Numbered from the stretch's first letter, positions 6,115-15,403 are shown. The stretch is DNA of 22,685 bases from Nemertoderma westbladi (GCA_032718475.1 JAUCBJ010000307.1:1-22685); one strand, 5' to 3'. Notes: generated by a model not told the origin, from the sequence alone. Numbers and translations are program-made.

Positions 6115-8724
6115 ATGGTTATTCCGAAGGCCGCTAAACCTGCGGCTAAGGATTGCAGCAGTTCCCCACTCCTACTAACTCGACAATCGTACGCAAGACG
6201 TATTGCTAGAAGGGAGTCGCTTGGGCTGCAATGCAAACCATTGTTAGTCGAGTCATCGAAAAAGGGGCGCGGAGTCAAGAGTAAATTCGCACTGAAACCG
6301 GAACCAACAGATGGTATAATACGTGGAGAGATCAACTCGGACTTTATCAAACTAGATAACTCAGTCAACACAAGCAATGTCTATGAAGCATTGAGCTCGC
6401 CTACAAACTCCACTGGTTCGTTACCGCAGTCGCCCGACACCAGCGTTCAGTTCGATGCGGAATTTGCCGGAACCAAAAAGAGCGATGCGAACAAGGGAAT
6501 AAACAGCTGCGAGTTCCACCCCAATTCGTTAGCCAAACTCGATCCCGAGGAACTAAACTCCCTCATCAGTTCCTATCTGCAAGAAGTCCCCAAGGACCGC
6601 CCAGCAAACACGATACCCCTCCCCAAAGCACTGGAGACACTAAAACCCGGGAAATGGCTAAGCGACGATGTGGTAGACGGATTTATGGGGCTGATCCAGC
6701 AACACTTTCCCCACACCGCGCCGATCCCCAGCCAACTCGCGAAACAGCTGCGATCGCCAGGCTGCGACCAACTAGTCGCTGTTGAATACGTGGCGCCTCG
6801 GTACCTCAGCCTCTACCAGCCTGCAGCCCCGACGATCCTCTTTCTTCTGGAATGCGTCCACGACCACTTCATCCTCCATGTCGCCGACACAGAGGAGAGA
6901 ATCGTCTACAGTCTAGATTCCCTCCGGCCCTCGATGCCAACCAAAATAACGTTCGCCCTTGTAGATGTTTTAAATAAGATCAATGAACTCGCTCCATCGA
7001 GAGAAGTTACAAAAACAGCCCAATGGATGGTCGGGACTAAGAATTCATCTTTCTCCAAACAATCGAATGGTATCGACTGCGGTATCTACAGCTGCCTATA
7101 TGCGCTGACAGTCGCCCAGAATAAGCTGCAGATACAGGCTATTCATTACGACTCCAATAAATCCCGTAACTGGGTACATGTTTGCTTTATTAAATTCAAA
7201 TTAGTAAATGACCACGCCATAGATATCGATTTTACATACACTCCTGATGCCGCCAATTACACCAAAACAAAAGACAACGTTGAAACACAACAAACTGTAC
7301 TCAGTGAGCTACACAACATAGCTCAGTTCCCCAGGAAAGATTCCATCAAGATGTTTTCGGAAAAATTTACGATCGGACAGATCAGTGAAATCCGTCAAGA
7401 TTTATTTGAAAGCGTCCTCAATCTGACAACCCCAGTTCAGCAGGCTTCTCTCCAGCTGCAGCCACAGACAAGCGTGAACGCCTTGGCGACAGACGTTCTG
7501 GAACTCCTGCGCAGCCAATCTAATGGCCTATTGACCGAACCATGCCGAAAACGTCTACGTGTATTCGACATCGCGAATGAAAAAGGTGTAACTTTAGAAG
7601 GCCTTAAAAACGACTTCATCTCTGCAGTGTCTGCGCTGCAAGCTCGTATCTGTATTGTCGAGACTAATAACACAAAACTCAACGAACGCCTATGTACCGT
7701 AACCGACGAACTTAGTATTGAAAGGCACAAACGGATCATAATAGAGAACCAACTAGACAAACTGAAATCGAAACAGTCACCTATGGATAATAAATCAAAT
7801 CAGTTGATAAATAACGTAGTACGAACAACAATCATACCCTCCATTAATAAACACCCAGATCCGGATGCATGGGCCGATAACTCTGACAAAGACGATGAAG
7901 AATACTTAATCGTTGATGCCATCGAATCTCCGCCAGCCAAGCTTAAAACTAATAACCCGCCTACATACAAAGACCAGTCACTTAATGAACCCAGCATCCA
8001 AACCAACGACAGGGAATGGACAACTGTTGGCCCGAGAAACAAGAAATTAATAGCGGCCCACATTGAGTCAACCTCTGCTCCCCTACAAAGCAATAAATAT
8101 TCAGTGACTCATAGCCAAACCAACACAAAAAAACCCCAATCCGATCAGAGGCCAGCACTAAAACTACAGTGTGCGGAGTCAAGAAAACTGCAAACTCTAT
8201 TCATCAACAGAATTTCTCGGAAAAATAATGAGGATGATATCATAGAATATCTGCGGGTTCGTAAAATACGGGTCCATCGTATAACAACTAGAATATCCCG
8301 GGACTCAATCAATATTCGATTAATAGTGGACCAAGAAGACTCGGTGATGGTTAAACAAGCCAGTTTCTGGCCGGATGGAATAACATGCCGCGACTGGCAG
8401 TACAACACCAGATACGTGGAACAACAACACCGACATCGCAACGATCGTGATTACCACGGACAAACCTCGTGGCGACGAGCCCCCAACGGGGAGTACGAGT
8501 GGGATCGCAACCAAAACGCGCAACCCCAACAACATTCGCCGGAACGTGGTGTGGCCAAACAATCGCCATGGCACCAAGATCACAACGATCAACATACAAG
8601 GCATCGAGATCCCCACCAACAGGACCAGTGTTCTCGCGAACGTGGCACTTATTATCAATCTCCACTTGAACAGGATCGATACGCACAACGCCCGAGCGAA
8701 CGCACGCTGAGGCATCGGGTTTAA
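6115..8724 (+). CDS. LINE ORF1 protein with Ulp1/C48-like cysteine protease, coiled coil and RRM-like tail
   Basis: The 869-codon protein is intact. Residues 1-140 are basic and low-complexity. Residues about 175-335 form a Ulp1/SENP-type (peptidase C48) domain: W181-LSDD near its start, H251 in VHDHFILHVADTE, D268 in VYSLDSL, then Q316 and C322 in KQSNGIDCGIYSC. That gives the whole His-Asp-Cys triad plus the oxyanion Gln. Residues about 505-550 look like a coiled coil. REWTTVGPRNKK at 633-644 resembles a linker seen in other LINE ORF1 proteins. LQTLFINRISRKNNEDDII and the following 50 residues (about 692-760) look like an RRM-like nucleic-acid-binding fold. The tail (770-869) is rich in Gln, His, Arg and Asp. 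The expected role is to bind element RNA in the ribonucleoprotein; the protease could deconjugate SUMO-like modifiers or process element proteins, which is inference. The 6115 ATG is the first in frame. The 3' end overlaps the ORF2 frame by 14 bases. Confidence 0.9.
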   Translation: MVIPKAAKPAAKDCSSSPLLLTRQSYARRIARRESLGLQCKPLLVESSKKGRGVKSKFALKPEPTDGIIRGEINSDFIKLDNSVNTSNVYEALSSPTNSTGSLPQSPDTSVQFDAEFAGTKKSDANKGINSCEFHPNSLAKLDPEELNSLISSYLQEVPKDRPANTIPLPKALETLKPGKWLSDDVVDGFMGLIQQHFPHTAPIPSQLAKQLRSPGCDQLVAVEYVAPRYLSLYQPAAPTILFLLECVHDHFILHVADTEERIVYSLDSLRPSMPTKITFALVDVLNKINELAPSREVTKTAQWMVGTKNSSFSKQSNGIDCGIYSCLYALTVAQNKLQIQAIHYDSNKSRNWVHVCFIKFKLVNDHAIDIDFTYTPDAANYTKTKDNVETQQTVLSELHNIAQFPRKDSIKMFSEKFTIGQISEIRQDLFESVLNLTTPVQQASLQLQPQTSVNALATDVLELLRSQSNGLLTEPCRKRLRVFDIANEKGVTLEGLKNDFISAVSALQARICIVETNNTKLNERLCTVTDELSIERHKRIIIENQLDKLKSKQSPMDNKSNQLINNVVRTTIIPSINKHPDPDAWADNSDKDDEEYLIVDAIESPPAKLKTNNPPTYKDQSLNEPSIQTNDREWTTVGPRNKKLIAAHIESTSAPLQSNKYSVTHSQTNTKKPQSDQRPALKLQCAESRKLQTLFINRISRKNNEDDIIEYLRVRKIRVHRITTRISRDSINIRLIVDQEDSVMVKQASFWPDGITCRDWQYNTRYVEQQHRHRNDRDYHGQTSWRRAPNGEYEWDRNQNAQPQQHSPERGVAKQSPWHQDHNDQHTRHRDPHQQDQCSRERGTYYQSPLEQDRYAQRPSERTLRHRV

Positions 8725-11700
8725 CCCGCACAAAACCCAGGATAGCGGAAACAGCAAACCAGTGAGATTTAGCACCTTCAACACCAGAGGATTTTCAGGC
8801 AACACCGAATATATTGACAAACTGCTTGGCGAGTGTGACTTTCTCACTCTCCAGGAACACTGGCTGGACGACTTGGAATGCAAAACCATTCTAGAACCCC
8901 TGAACGACAAGTTCCACTGCGTATATGCGGTCAGCCCTCTGATGGAGAACCAATACCGCAAACGTGGTGCTGGTGGGGTCGCGCTCTACTTTAGGAAGGA
9001 CCTGGTGCGGACATGGTCACGGGTGGATGGCGGTGATGGTATCGTTGGTATCATCGCTAACCTGAAGAATTGCAATCGGTCTATTATAGCGCTATCGTGC
9101 TACGCACCAGACCAATCCAAGGACGCAGCCCTGTACGACAGTTTTCTGGGTCGCATACACTCGGAAGTTACTCGGTATTCGGGATGTACCCCCATATTAC
9201 TAATGGACTGTAATGCCGACTTGGGAAACCTGCAAGGATCAAGAGGTCAGTTATCGAGTAAAAAGGCGAATACCAGAGGGCTACATCTCGACAGCTTTCT
9301 CAACAGCAATGGTTTGTATGTCGCCGACACACACAGCCCGTTTACTGGGCCAATAATAACGTTTCGCGGTCAAGGCCAAAATACCAGTTCGTATATTGAC
9401 CACATTGTGACATCTGCCGACAGTGGTGGGCTCATCAGAAGTGGGTGTGTGTATCGTGATGACCCTGCTAACAACCATTCGGACCACGCCGCAGTTCTAG
9501 CTACTTTTGATCTCGCAACACCATATGACTACACGGAGGACAACAAGGGTCCAAATAAGTCAAACCGGCGTCAAATAAAATTCAACTGGGACAAAGCCAC
9601 ATCTGAAGGCAAACATAAGTACAAAGAAGCCATAGACGTGGCGATCGCAAAGTTAATTGATGATACCAAGGGACTCTGTGACATTGATGCAATAAGTAAC
9701 TGTATGGAATCGTTGCAGAGCTCGGGGGTTGTGGCAGCCACATCAATTATCCCAATAATAAAACAGCGGCGGCCCACCACAAACCTTCGCATACGATCGA
9801 AGCTCCTACGAGCGAGTTCCAGAACAACACAGGACCTGTACAAATTATGGAGTGTTACTGGACTGGAGGATCAACTCGGTTCGGCTTTCAAAGAGTCCAA
9901 GCGTCGCATGAGGAGGATAAAAAACTTTCTCTCGCGGAACATGGTACGCAATTCAACGAATAAATGGTCAAGGAATTTCAGTTCCCATCCCCGCCAATTC
10001 TGGTCCAATGTGAACCGAACAAGCACCACAAGCGCACCGCCAACCATGGAATCAGTACTGCGATCCCACTACACTACCAAGTTTAGTGGGGACCACGGTC
10101 TGAGTGATTCTCTCAGAACCGATTTAAAGGAAGCCTGCGACACCAGCGTTCTACCTCAAATATCGCCTCGGGCGGTCAGACGAGCCGTCGCCTCTCTCTC
10201 GACAAGAAAATCGCCGGACTTTTCCTCGCTAACTGCCGAGCACATTCTGTATATGAATCCGGAGCCGATATGCGAGCTTCTAGCTGTTGTAATAAATACC
10301 TGTTTTGAACTGAAACAAGTACTGACGTTGTTTGGCAACTCAGTAATCTCGAGTCTGTACAAAGGAAAACAGCGGGATCTATTTTGTACAGGGTCATACA
10401 GACCAATTGCCTCGATTAGCATCTGGGCAAAGGTCTTTGAGCGGGTGATACTTGCAGAGTTTCTGGGCAGTATAAAACTACACGACAATCAGACGGCGTA
10501 TCGCAGCAGGATTGGGTGCGACATCGCCATAGCTACAGTTCTGGAATGCATTGAGAGTAACTTAGTGAGAGGGTCCCAATTGTACATCTGCCAGCTAGAC
10601 ATAGAGGCTGCGTTCGACTCCGTGGACTATGATACATTGGGTCGGAAGATGATGGAGTTCGTTAACCCTCATATCGTCGCCACCGTGCTCAATTACTACA
10701 TGGTCAGCACCTTGTACCTAAAGTTCAACGGCCTGATCGATCGTGACGGAATCTCTGTTCGACGAGGCGTTAAACAGGGATCCTTGTTATCACCGATCCT
10801 ATTCAACCTGTACACAAGAAGCATACTGGACAACCTAGAGGAATCCCATGTGGGTTATACAATCAATTCAATCTGGTTGGGAGCCATATCATATGCGGAC
10901 AATTTCTTACTAATGACGAACAATCCAAAAGATATGGAAACTCTATTTAGGTTCTTCAGCAAGTCCGCCAATGATATAAAACTGTCGGTCGAATCTAGTA
11001 AAATTAAGTGGACGGTATTTTCGAACCAAAGGAATTGCCACCAACCGTCCTTCCTCCGGCTTGGCAAACCGCTGTTCCCGCGCAGTAAATCCTGGACCTT
11101 CCTCGGCTACAACCTGGCCCAGTCGCAGACCAACCCTCTGGGCGCCTCGCCTCGGCCCAGAAGATAGTCGCCCTCGCACGGATGTTCCAGGCGAAGGGCT
11201 GGACAACCCGGTGGCTGCCGGCGGCGACCGTTGCCAACCTGTGGCGCGGCGTCGCTCTACCGGCAGCCCTGTACTCATTGAAACTCAACATCGGGGCGTT
11301 CACTCAAACTGAATTGGGAAAACTCGACGTGGTTTACAGGAACGCCCTCAGGAGTCTGCTGTGTGTTGCACCGTACATTGGGAACTCAACACTCTACCAC
11401 CTAACCCAGCTGAAACCCATCTCGCTGGAGGCTTTCCGGCTATCGGTTGGTACACTTGTGCGGTACAACGAGTGCCCCAACAAAGCCCTCCAGAGCACGT
11501 TTGCATCCCTAGCAATCGCCAGCCTGTCCGGGAGACGGGGGAGAGGCTCCTACCCAGGGGTTCTTGGCGGCTACAGAGCCGCCTCCACCGAGCACCCTCT
11601 ACCACTGCTCGAGTCCATTCTAATGTACCGCTACGCGAAGGACTCCATCGTAAACCGGATGGTTATGGGCGCGCCGACCTTCACAGATATTGGGAACGCT

Positions 11701-11787
11701 GATTTCATTGCGGCCTGCTTCGACCTCCAATCGCTGACATTGCGGGAAAAAATGAAACGAATAAAGGAATTTTATGCCATCATTTAG
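8711..11787 (+). pseudogene. LINE ORF2: AP endonuclease, reverse transcriptase, C-terminal domain (frameshifted)
   Basis: The frame opens after a TGA at 8708-8710, overlapping ORF1, and has no ATG before the endonuclease. Translation probably began at 8762, where GTG (possibly a mutated ATG) precedes RFSTFNTRGF. Numbered from 8762, the endonuclease spans residues 1-250 with N7, E32 (LTLQEHW), D149/N151 (LLMDCNADLG), D213 (SYIDHIV) and SDH at 240-242, so its catalytic set looks complete. The reverse transcriptase (about 520-790) shows GSYRPIASISIWAKVFERVI, motif A DIEAAFDS (D613), motif B GVKQGSLLSPILFN and motif C YADN (D713, N714), where YADD is normal. A one-base shift between about 11135 and 11155 sends the frame to a stop at 11165-11167, while the C-terminal domain continues in another frame (QKIVALARMF onward) to the stop at 11785-11787. 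The frameshift and the D-to-N change both predict loss of retrotransposition. Confidence 0.9.
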
Positions 11788-12132
11788 TCGTATTTTAATC
11801 GGATTTAGATCGATTTTTACTGCTTTTTTAGCCAGATCATTTTATTCGGAATATTCAATAACTTTAATTCAATTGTTTTTATTCATTTGTTTGCCATTTT
11901 ATATCATATCATTGAAGGACGTATTTTAATTTAGTCAAGCTAGTTTCAATACCAATACCAAACTGGAGGTCCCCAGAGGTCACATAATGGAAAAACTGAA
12001 ACGAATAAAGGAATTTTATGCCATCTCTTAGTTGTATTTTAATCGGTTTTAGATAGATTTTTACTGCTTTTTTAGCCAGATCATTTTATTCGGAATATTC
12101 AATAACTTTAATTCAATTGTTTTTATTCATTT
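11746..12132 (+). repeat. Direct duplication of the LINE 3' end (about 145 bp, 244-bp spacing)
   Basis: The segment 11744-11888, covering the last codons of ORF2 (MKRIKEFYAI) and the first 100 bases of the 3' UTR, recurs at 11988-12132 with a handful of substitutions. The 99-base interval between them is single-copy. Both copies include the stop-codon region, the TTTTACTGCTTTTTTAGCC block and the CGGAATATTCAATAAC block. The second copy is followed by the distal 3' UTR and the (ATA)n tail. Confidence 0.9.
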
Positions 12133-12246
12133 CACCCTCTATGTCGTGATTAATCTACTTTTCATTGTGAAGTAATTGTAAATGTATGTCGTAAATTTTA
12201 TTGACCGTATTGTCGGCTAGTCCGAATTAAAGAGTATAATAATAAT

Positions 12247-14459
12247 AGGATCGAACCGTGTAGGTTTGTCCGGTAGGGTCACGTTTGCGTCTCCACACGC
12301 AGACATTCACGTGTAATAGGATCGAACCATGTAGGTTTGTCCGGTAGGGTCACGTTTGCGTCTCGAAACGCAGACATTCACATGTAATAGGATCGAACCA
12401 TGTAGGTTTGTCCGGTAGGGTCACGTTTGCGTCTCCACACGCAGACATTCACGTGTAATAGGATCGAACCATGTAGGTTTGTCCGGTAGGGTCACGTTTG
12501 CGTCTCCACACGCAGACATTCACGTGTAATAGAATCGAACCGTGTAGGTTTGTCCGGTAGGGTCACGTTTGCGTCTCGAAACGCAGACATTCACGTGTAA
12601 TAGGATCGAACCATGTAGGTTTATCCGGTAGGGTCACGTTTGCGTCTCCACACGCAGAAATTCACGTGTAATAGAATCGAACCGTGTAGGTTTGTCCGGT
12701 AGGGTCACGTTTGCGTCTCGAAACGCAGACATTCACGTGTAATAGGATCGAACCGTGTAGGTTTGTCCGGTAGGGTCACGTTTGCGTCTCCACACGCAGA
12801 CATTCACGTGTAATAGGATCGAACCATGTAGGTTTGTCAGGTAGGGTCACGTTTGCGTCTCGAAACGCAGAAATTCACGTGTAATAGAATCGAACCATGT
12901 AGGTTTGTCAGGTAGGGTCACGTTTGCGTCTCGAAACGCAGACATTCACGTGTAATAGGATCGAACCATGTAGGTTTGTCCGGTAAGGTCACGTTTGCGT
13001 CTGCACACGCAGACATTCACGTGTAATAGGATCGAACCGTGTAGGTTTGTCCGGTAGGGTCACGTTTGCGTCTCCACACGCAGACATTCACGTGTAATAT
13101 GATCGAACAGTTTATAGGTTTGTCCGGTAAGGTCACGTTTGCGTTTCCACACGCAGACATTCACGTGTAATAGGATCGAACAGTTTATAGGTTTGTCCGG
13201 TAGGGTCACGTTTGCGTTTCCACACGCAGACATTCACGTGTAATAGGATCGAACAGTTTATAGGTTTGTCCGGTAGGGTCACGTTTGCGTCTCCACACGC
13301 AGACATTCACGTGTAATAGGATCGAACCATGTAGGTTTGTCCGGTAGGGTCACGTTTGCGTCTCCACACGCAGACATTCACGTGTAATAGAATCGAACCG
13401 TGTAGGTTTGTCCGGTAGGGTCACGTTTGCGTCTCGAAACGCAGACATTCACGTGTAATAGGATCGAACCATGTAGGTTTATCCGGTAGGGTCACGTTTG
13501 CGTCTCCACACGCAGAAATTCACGTGTAATAGAATCGAACCGTGTAGGTTTGTCCGGTAGGGTCACGTTTGCGTCTCGAAACGCAGACATTCACGTGTAA
13601 TAGGATCGAACCGTGTAGGTTTGTCCGGTAGGGTCACGTTTGCGTCTCCACACGCAGACATTCACGTGTAATAGGATCGAACCATGTAGGTTTGTCAGGT
13701 AGGGTCACGTTTGCGTCTCGAAACGCAGAAATTCACGTGTAATAGAATCGAACCATGTAGGTTTGTCAGGTAGGGTCACGTTTGCGTCTCGAAACGCAGA
13801 CATTCACGTGTAATAGGATCGAACCATGTAGGTTTGTCCGGTAAGGTCACGTTTGCGTCTGCACACGCAGACATTCACGTGTAATAGGATCGAACCGTGT
13901 AGGTTTGTCCGGTAGGGTCACGTTTGCGTCTCCACACGCAGACATTCACGTGTAATATGATCGAACAGTTTATAGGTTTGTCCGGTAAGGTCACGTTTGC
14001 GTTTCCACACGCAGACATTCACGTGTAATAGGATCGAACAGTTTATAGGTTTGTCCGGTAGGGTCACGTTTGCGTTTCCACACGCAGACATTCACGTGTA
14101 ATAGGATCGAACAGTTTATAGGTTTGTCCGGTAGGGTCACGTTTGCGTTTCCACACGCAGACATTCACGTGTAATAGGATCGAACCATGTAGGTTTGTCC
14201 GGTAGGGTCACGTTTGCGTCTCAACACGCAGACATTCACGTGTAATAGGATCGAACCATGTAGGTTTGTCCGGTAGGGTCACGTTTGCGTCTCGAAACGC
14301 AGACATTCACGTGTAATAGGATCGAACCATGTAGGTTTGTCCGGTAGGGTCACGTTTGCGTCTCCACACGCAGACTTTCACGTGTAATAGGATCGAACCA
14401 TGTAGGTTTGTCCGGTAGGGTCACGTTTGCGTCTCCACACGCAGACATTCACGTGTAAT
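12247..14459. repeat. 71/73-bp satellite array, 31 monomers
   Basis: Thirty-one head-to-tail monomers run from 12247 to 14459. Most are 71 bp; six carry CAGTTTATAGG in place of CCGTGTAGG and are 73 bp. Variable positions are few and recurrent: CCGTG versus CCATG (a CpG-to-CpA change), CTCCAC versus CGAAAC, AGGATC versus AGAATC, and TCCGG versus TCAGG. Each monomer has a small inverted repeat (TGCGT, six bases, ACGCA), a CACGTG hexamer, and GTTCGATCC on the minus strand, which fits the pol III B-box consensus. The array ends in unique DNA at 14460; the left block at 5663-5875 is the other part of the same array. Confidence 0.97.
12460..14175. repeat. Two tandem copies of a 12-monomer, 858-bp higher-order repeat
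   Basis: Monomers 4-15 (12460-13317) and 16-27 (13318-14175) carry the same ordered set of variants at a constant offset of 858 bp. That equals nine 71-bp plus three 73-bp monomers. Diagnostic variants at the offset include TTTATCC (12620/13478), two consecutive TCAGG monomers, CTGCAC (13001/13859) and ATGATC (13099/13957). By eye I see a single difference between the copies, CTCCAC versus TTCCAC in the twelfth monomer. The array flanks do not keep the order. Confidence 0.92.
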
Positions 14460-14599
14460 AGGATCGAAACTTTTTCAAACAAATTGGTTTGCCAAACGCC
14501 GATACGCCGATACGTTCTATTCATTGACCTCAGCCCCCACCAGCCCATAATTGCAATAGGATCGAAGCGTAGTAAGTAGTAGCTGCCAACCAGTAGCTT
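14460..14599. other. Unique spacer between satellite and promoter
   Basis: The spacer begins with a truncated monomer start (AGGATCGAAAC) and includes CGCCGATACGCCGATACG, a small tandem duplication. One isolated AATAGGATCGAAG at about 14556 recalls the monomer start, perhaps a remnant. Confidence 0.5.
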
Positions 14600-14700
14600 G
14601 GACCAATCAGCGACGAGCTATGGCCAATCAGCATTCAGACGTTCCGATCCCGATTTGCATAATGTCTGGCTATAATAAATGGGACTGATTCGTCACTTTC
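14600..14700 (+). promoter_or_regulatory. Histone-type promoter: two CCAAT boxes, octamer, TATA
   Basis: Within 80 bp on the plus strand lie GACCAATCAG (14601-14610) and GGCCAATCAG (14622-14631), a perfect ATTTGCAT octamer (14653-14660) and TATAATAAAT (14671-14680). Paired CCAATCAG boxes, an octamer just upstream and a TATA box are the classic arrangement of animal H2B/H2A promoters. Transcription would be expected to start about 30 bp after the TATA box, near 14700. No histone coding sequence follows. The motifs are plain; calling it a functional promoter is inference. Confidence 0.65.
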
Positions 14701-14733
14701 CTCACCTTCTTGCATCTTCACCCACTGCGTGCG

Positions 14734-14817
14734 ATGCCCCTGACTTTTACAGCAGTAAAATTTTTTATATTTTTAGCAGCATTTTTATTTGTAATTAGTA
14801 ATTACTGTAATTTCTGA
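14734..14817 (+). CDS. Short ORF (27 codons) behind the histone-type promoter
   Basis: The first ATG downstream of the TATA box starts a 27-codon frame beginning MPLTFTAVKFFIFLAAF and ending in a TGA at 14815-14817. The peptide is strongly hydrophobic and would resemble a signal peptide or single membrane helix. The first exon of a spliced gene is an alternative, as is chance: the region is AT-rich and such short ORFs are common. It has no recognisable family. Confidence 0.25.
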   Translation: MPLTFTAVKFFIFLAAFLFVISNYCNF

Positions 14818-15403
14818 ACCTTGTGAGCTGTGCACTTAATAATCTACTTCCTATTGATGTATTCATAATTATGATATAATATACTAGTTCCGGCAGTTCA
14901 CATCGGGTTCTCAATGGTTTTCACTCAACTTCCTACAGTCCACTCTAACCCTTAACGGGAGGTGTCGAATAGCCCTCTCACTTCAAGATTAGAATAGATA
15001 TTTTATTGATGAAATATGTATGTCAATCAACACATTAGGCTTAAAGATAGACAGACAAAATATATACCGCAGGCCAGGCGACCGGCAATGATAAAAATTT
15101 GGGGCACATTAATTAAATCATAAAACTAAAATCTCAGTAAAAACTCAATCTGTGTCTATCATTAAAATAAATAAATCATCCAAATAGTTATATGTCACCG
15201 GAAAATACAAAGAGTACAGTACAGTACAGTACGTAAGGAGGAGTTTGAAGTACTGTAAAATGTAAAACGAAAAAAAAAAGATTAATTACAGAATTATAGA
15301 TAGAATATAATATAAATAAATTGAATAATTAATTATTGTTAATAAATAAAGTCTAAGTAACTGTCGTTAATTAAATAATATATAACTATTTACATCATTG
15401 TGT
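14818..15403. other. AT-rich stretch, no gene seen
   Basis: No coding signal is seen. A short (TACAG)n run lies at about 15212-15232, similar to the GTACAGTAC motifs at 1172-1210. Confidence 0.5.

Larger units (their letters stand above)
5877..12246 (+). mobile_element. Near-full-length LINE (non-LTR retrotransposon), Ulp1-protease ORF1 plus APE/RT ORF2
   Basis: The 6.4-kb element has a 5' UTR (5877-6114), ORF1 (6115-8724), ORF2 (8711-11787, broken) and a 3' UTR ending in a short (ATA)n tail at about 12235-12246. It is flanked on both sides by the same 71-bp satellite in the same orientation. There are no LTRs. The endonuclease is AP-like, so it belongs to the APE-bearing LINEs; I cannot place the clade. 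The copy is recent enough to keep an 869-codon ORF1 open, yet it is probably dead because of the frameshift and catalytic substitution in ORF2. Any target duplication is masked because the tail and target are both TAATA-like. Confidence 0.93.

Noticed and set aside
8447-8710. 87-codon ORF in the ORF2 frame upstream of its TGA
   Set aside because: It overlaps the low-complexity tail of ORF1, and its peptide lacks endonuclease motifs; most likely chance. A role as an N-terminal extension of ORF2 cannot be shown.
8320-8961. Long minus-strand ORFs opposite the ORF1/ORF2 junction
   Set aside because: They are antisense shadows of LINE coding sequence with no domain of their own.
10943-11312. Several overlapping ORFs around the ORF2 frameshift
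   Set aside because: They are GC-rich shadows of the reverse-transcriptase region in other frames.
12247-14459. Possible CRISPR array (regular direct repeats)
   Set aside because: The whole 71-73-bp unit is repeated with no unique spacers, in a eukaryotic context; it is a satellite.
12247-14459. tRNA genes suggested by GGTTCGATCC on the minus strand
   Set aside because: No acceptor, D or anticodon arms can be drawn around the motif; at most a B-box-like relic.
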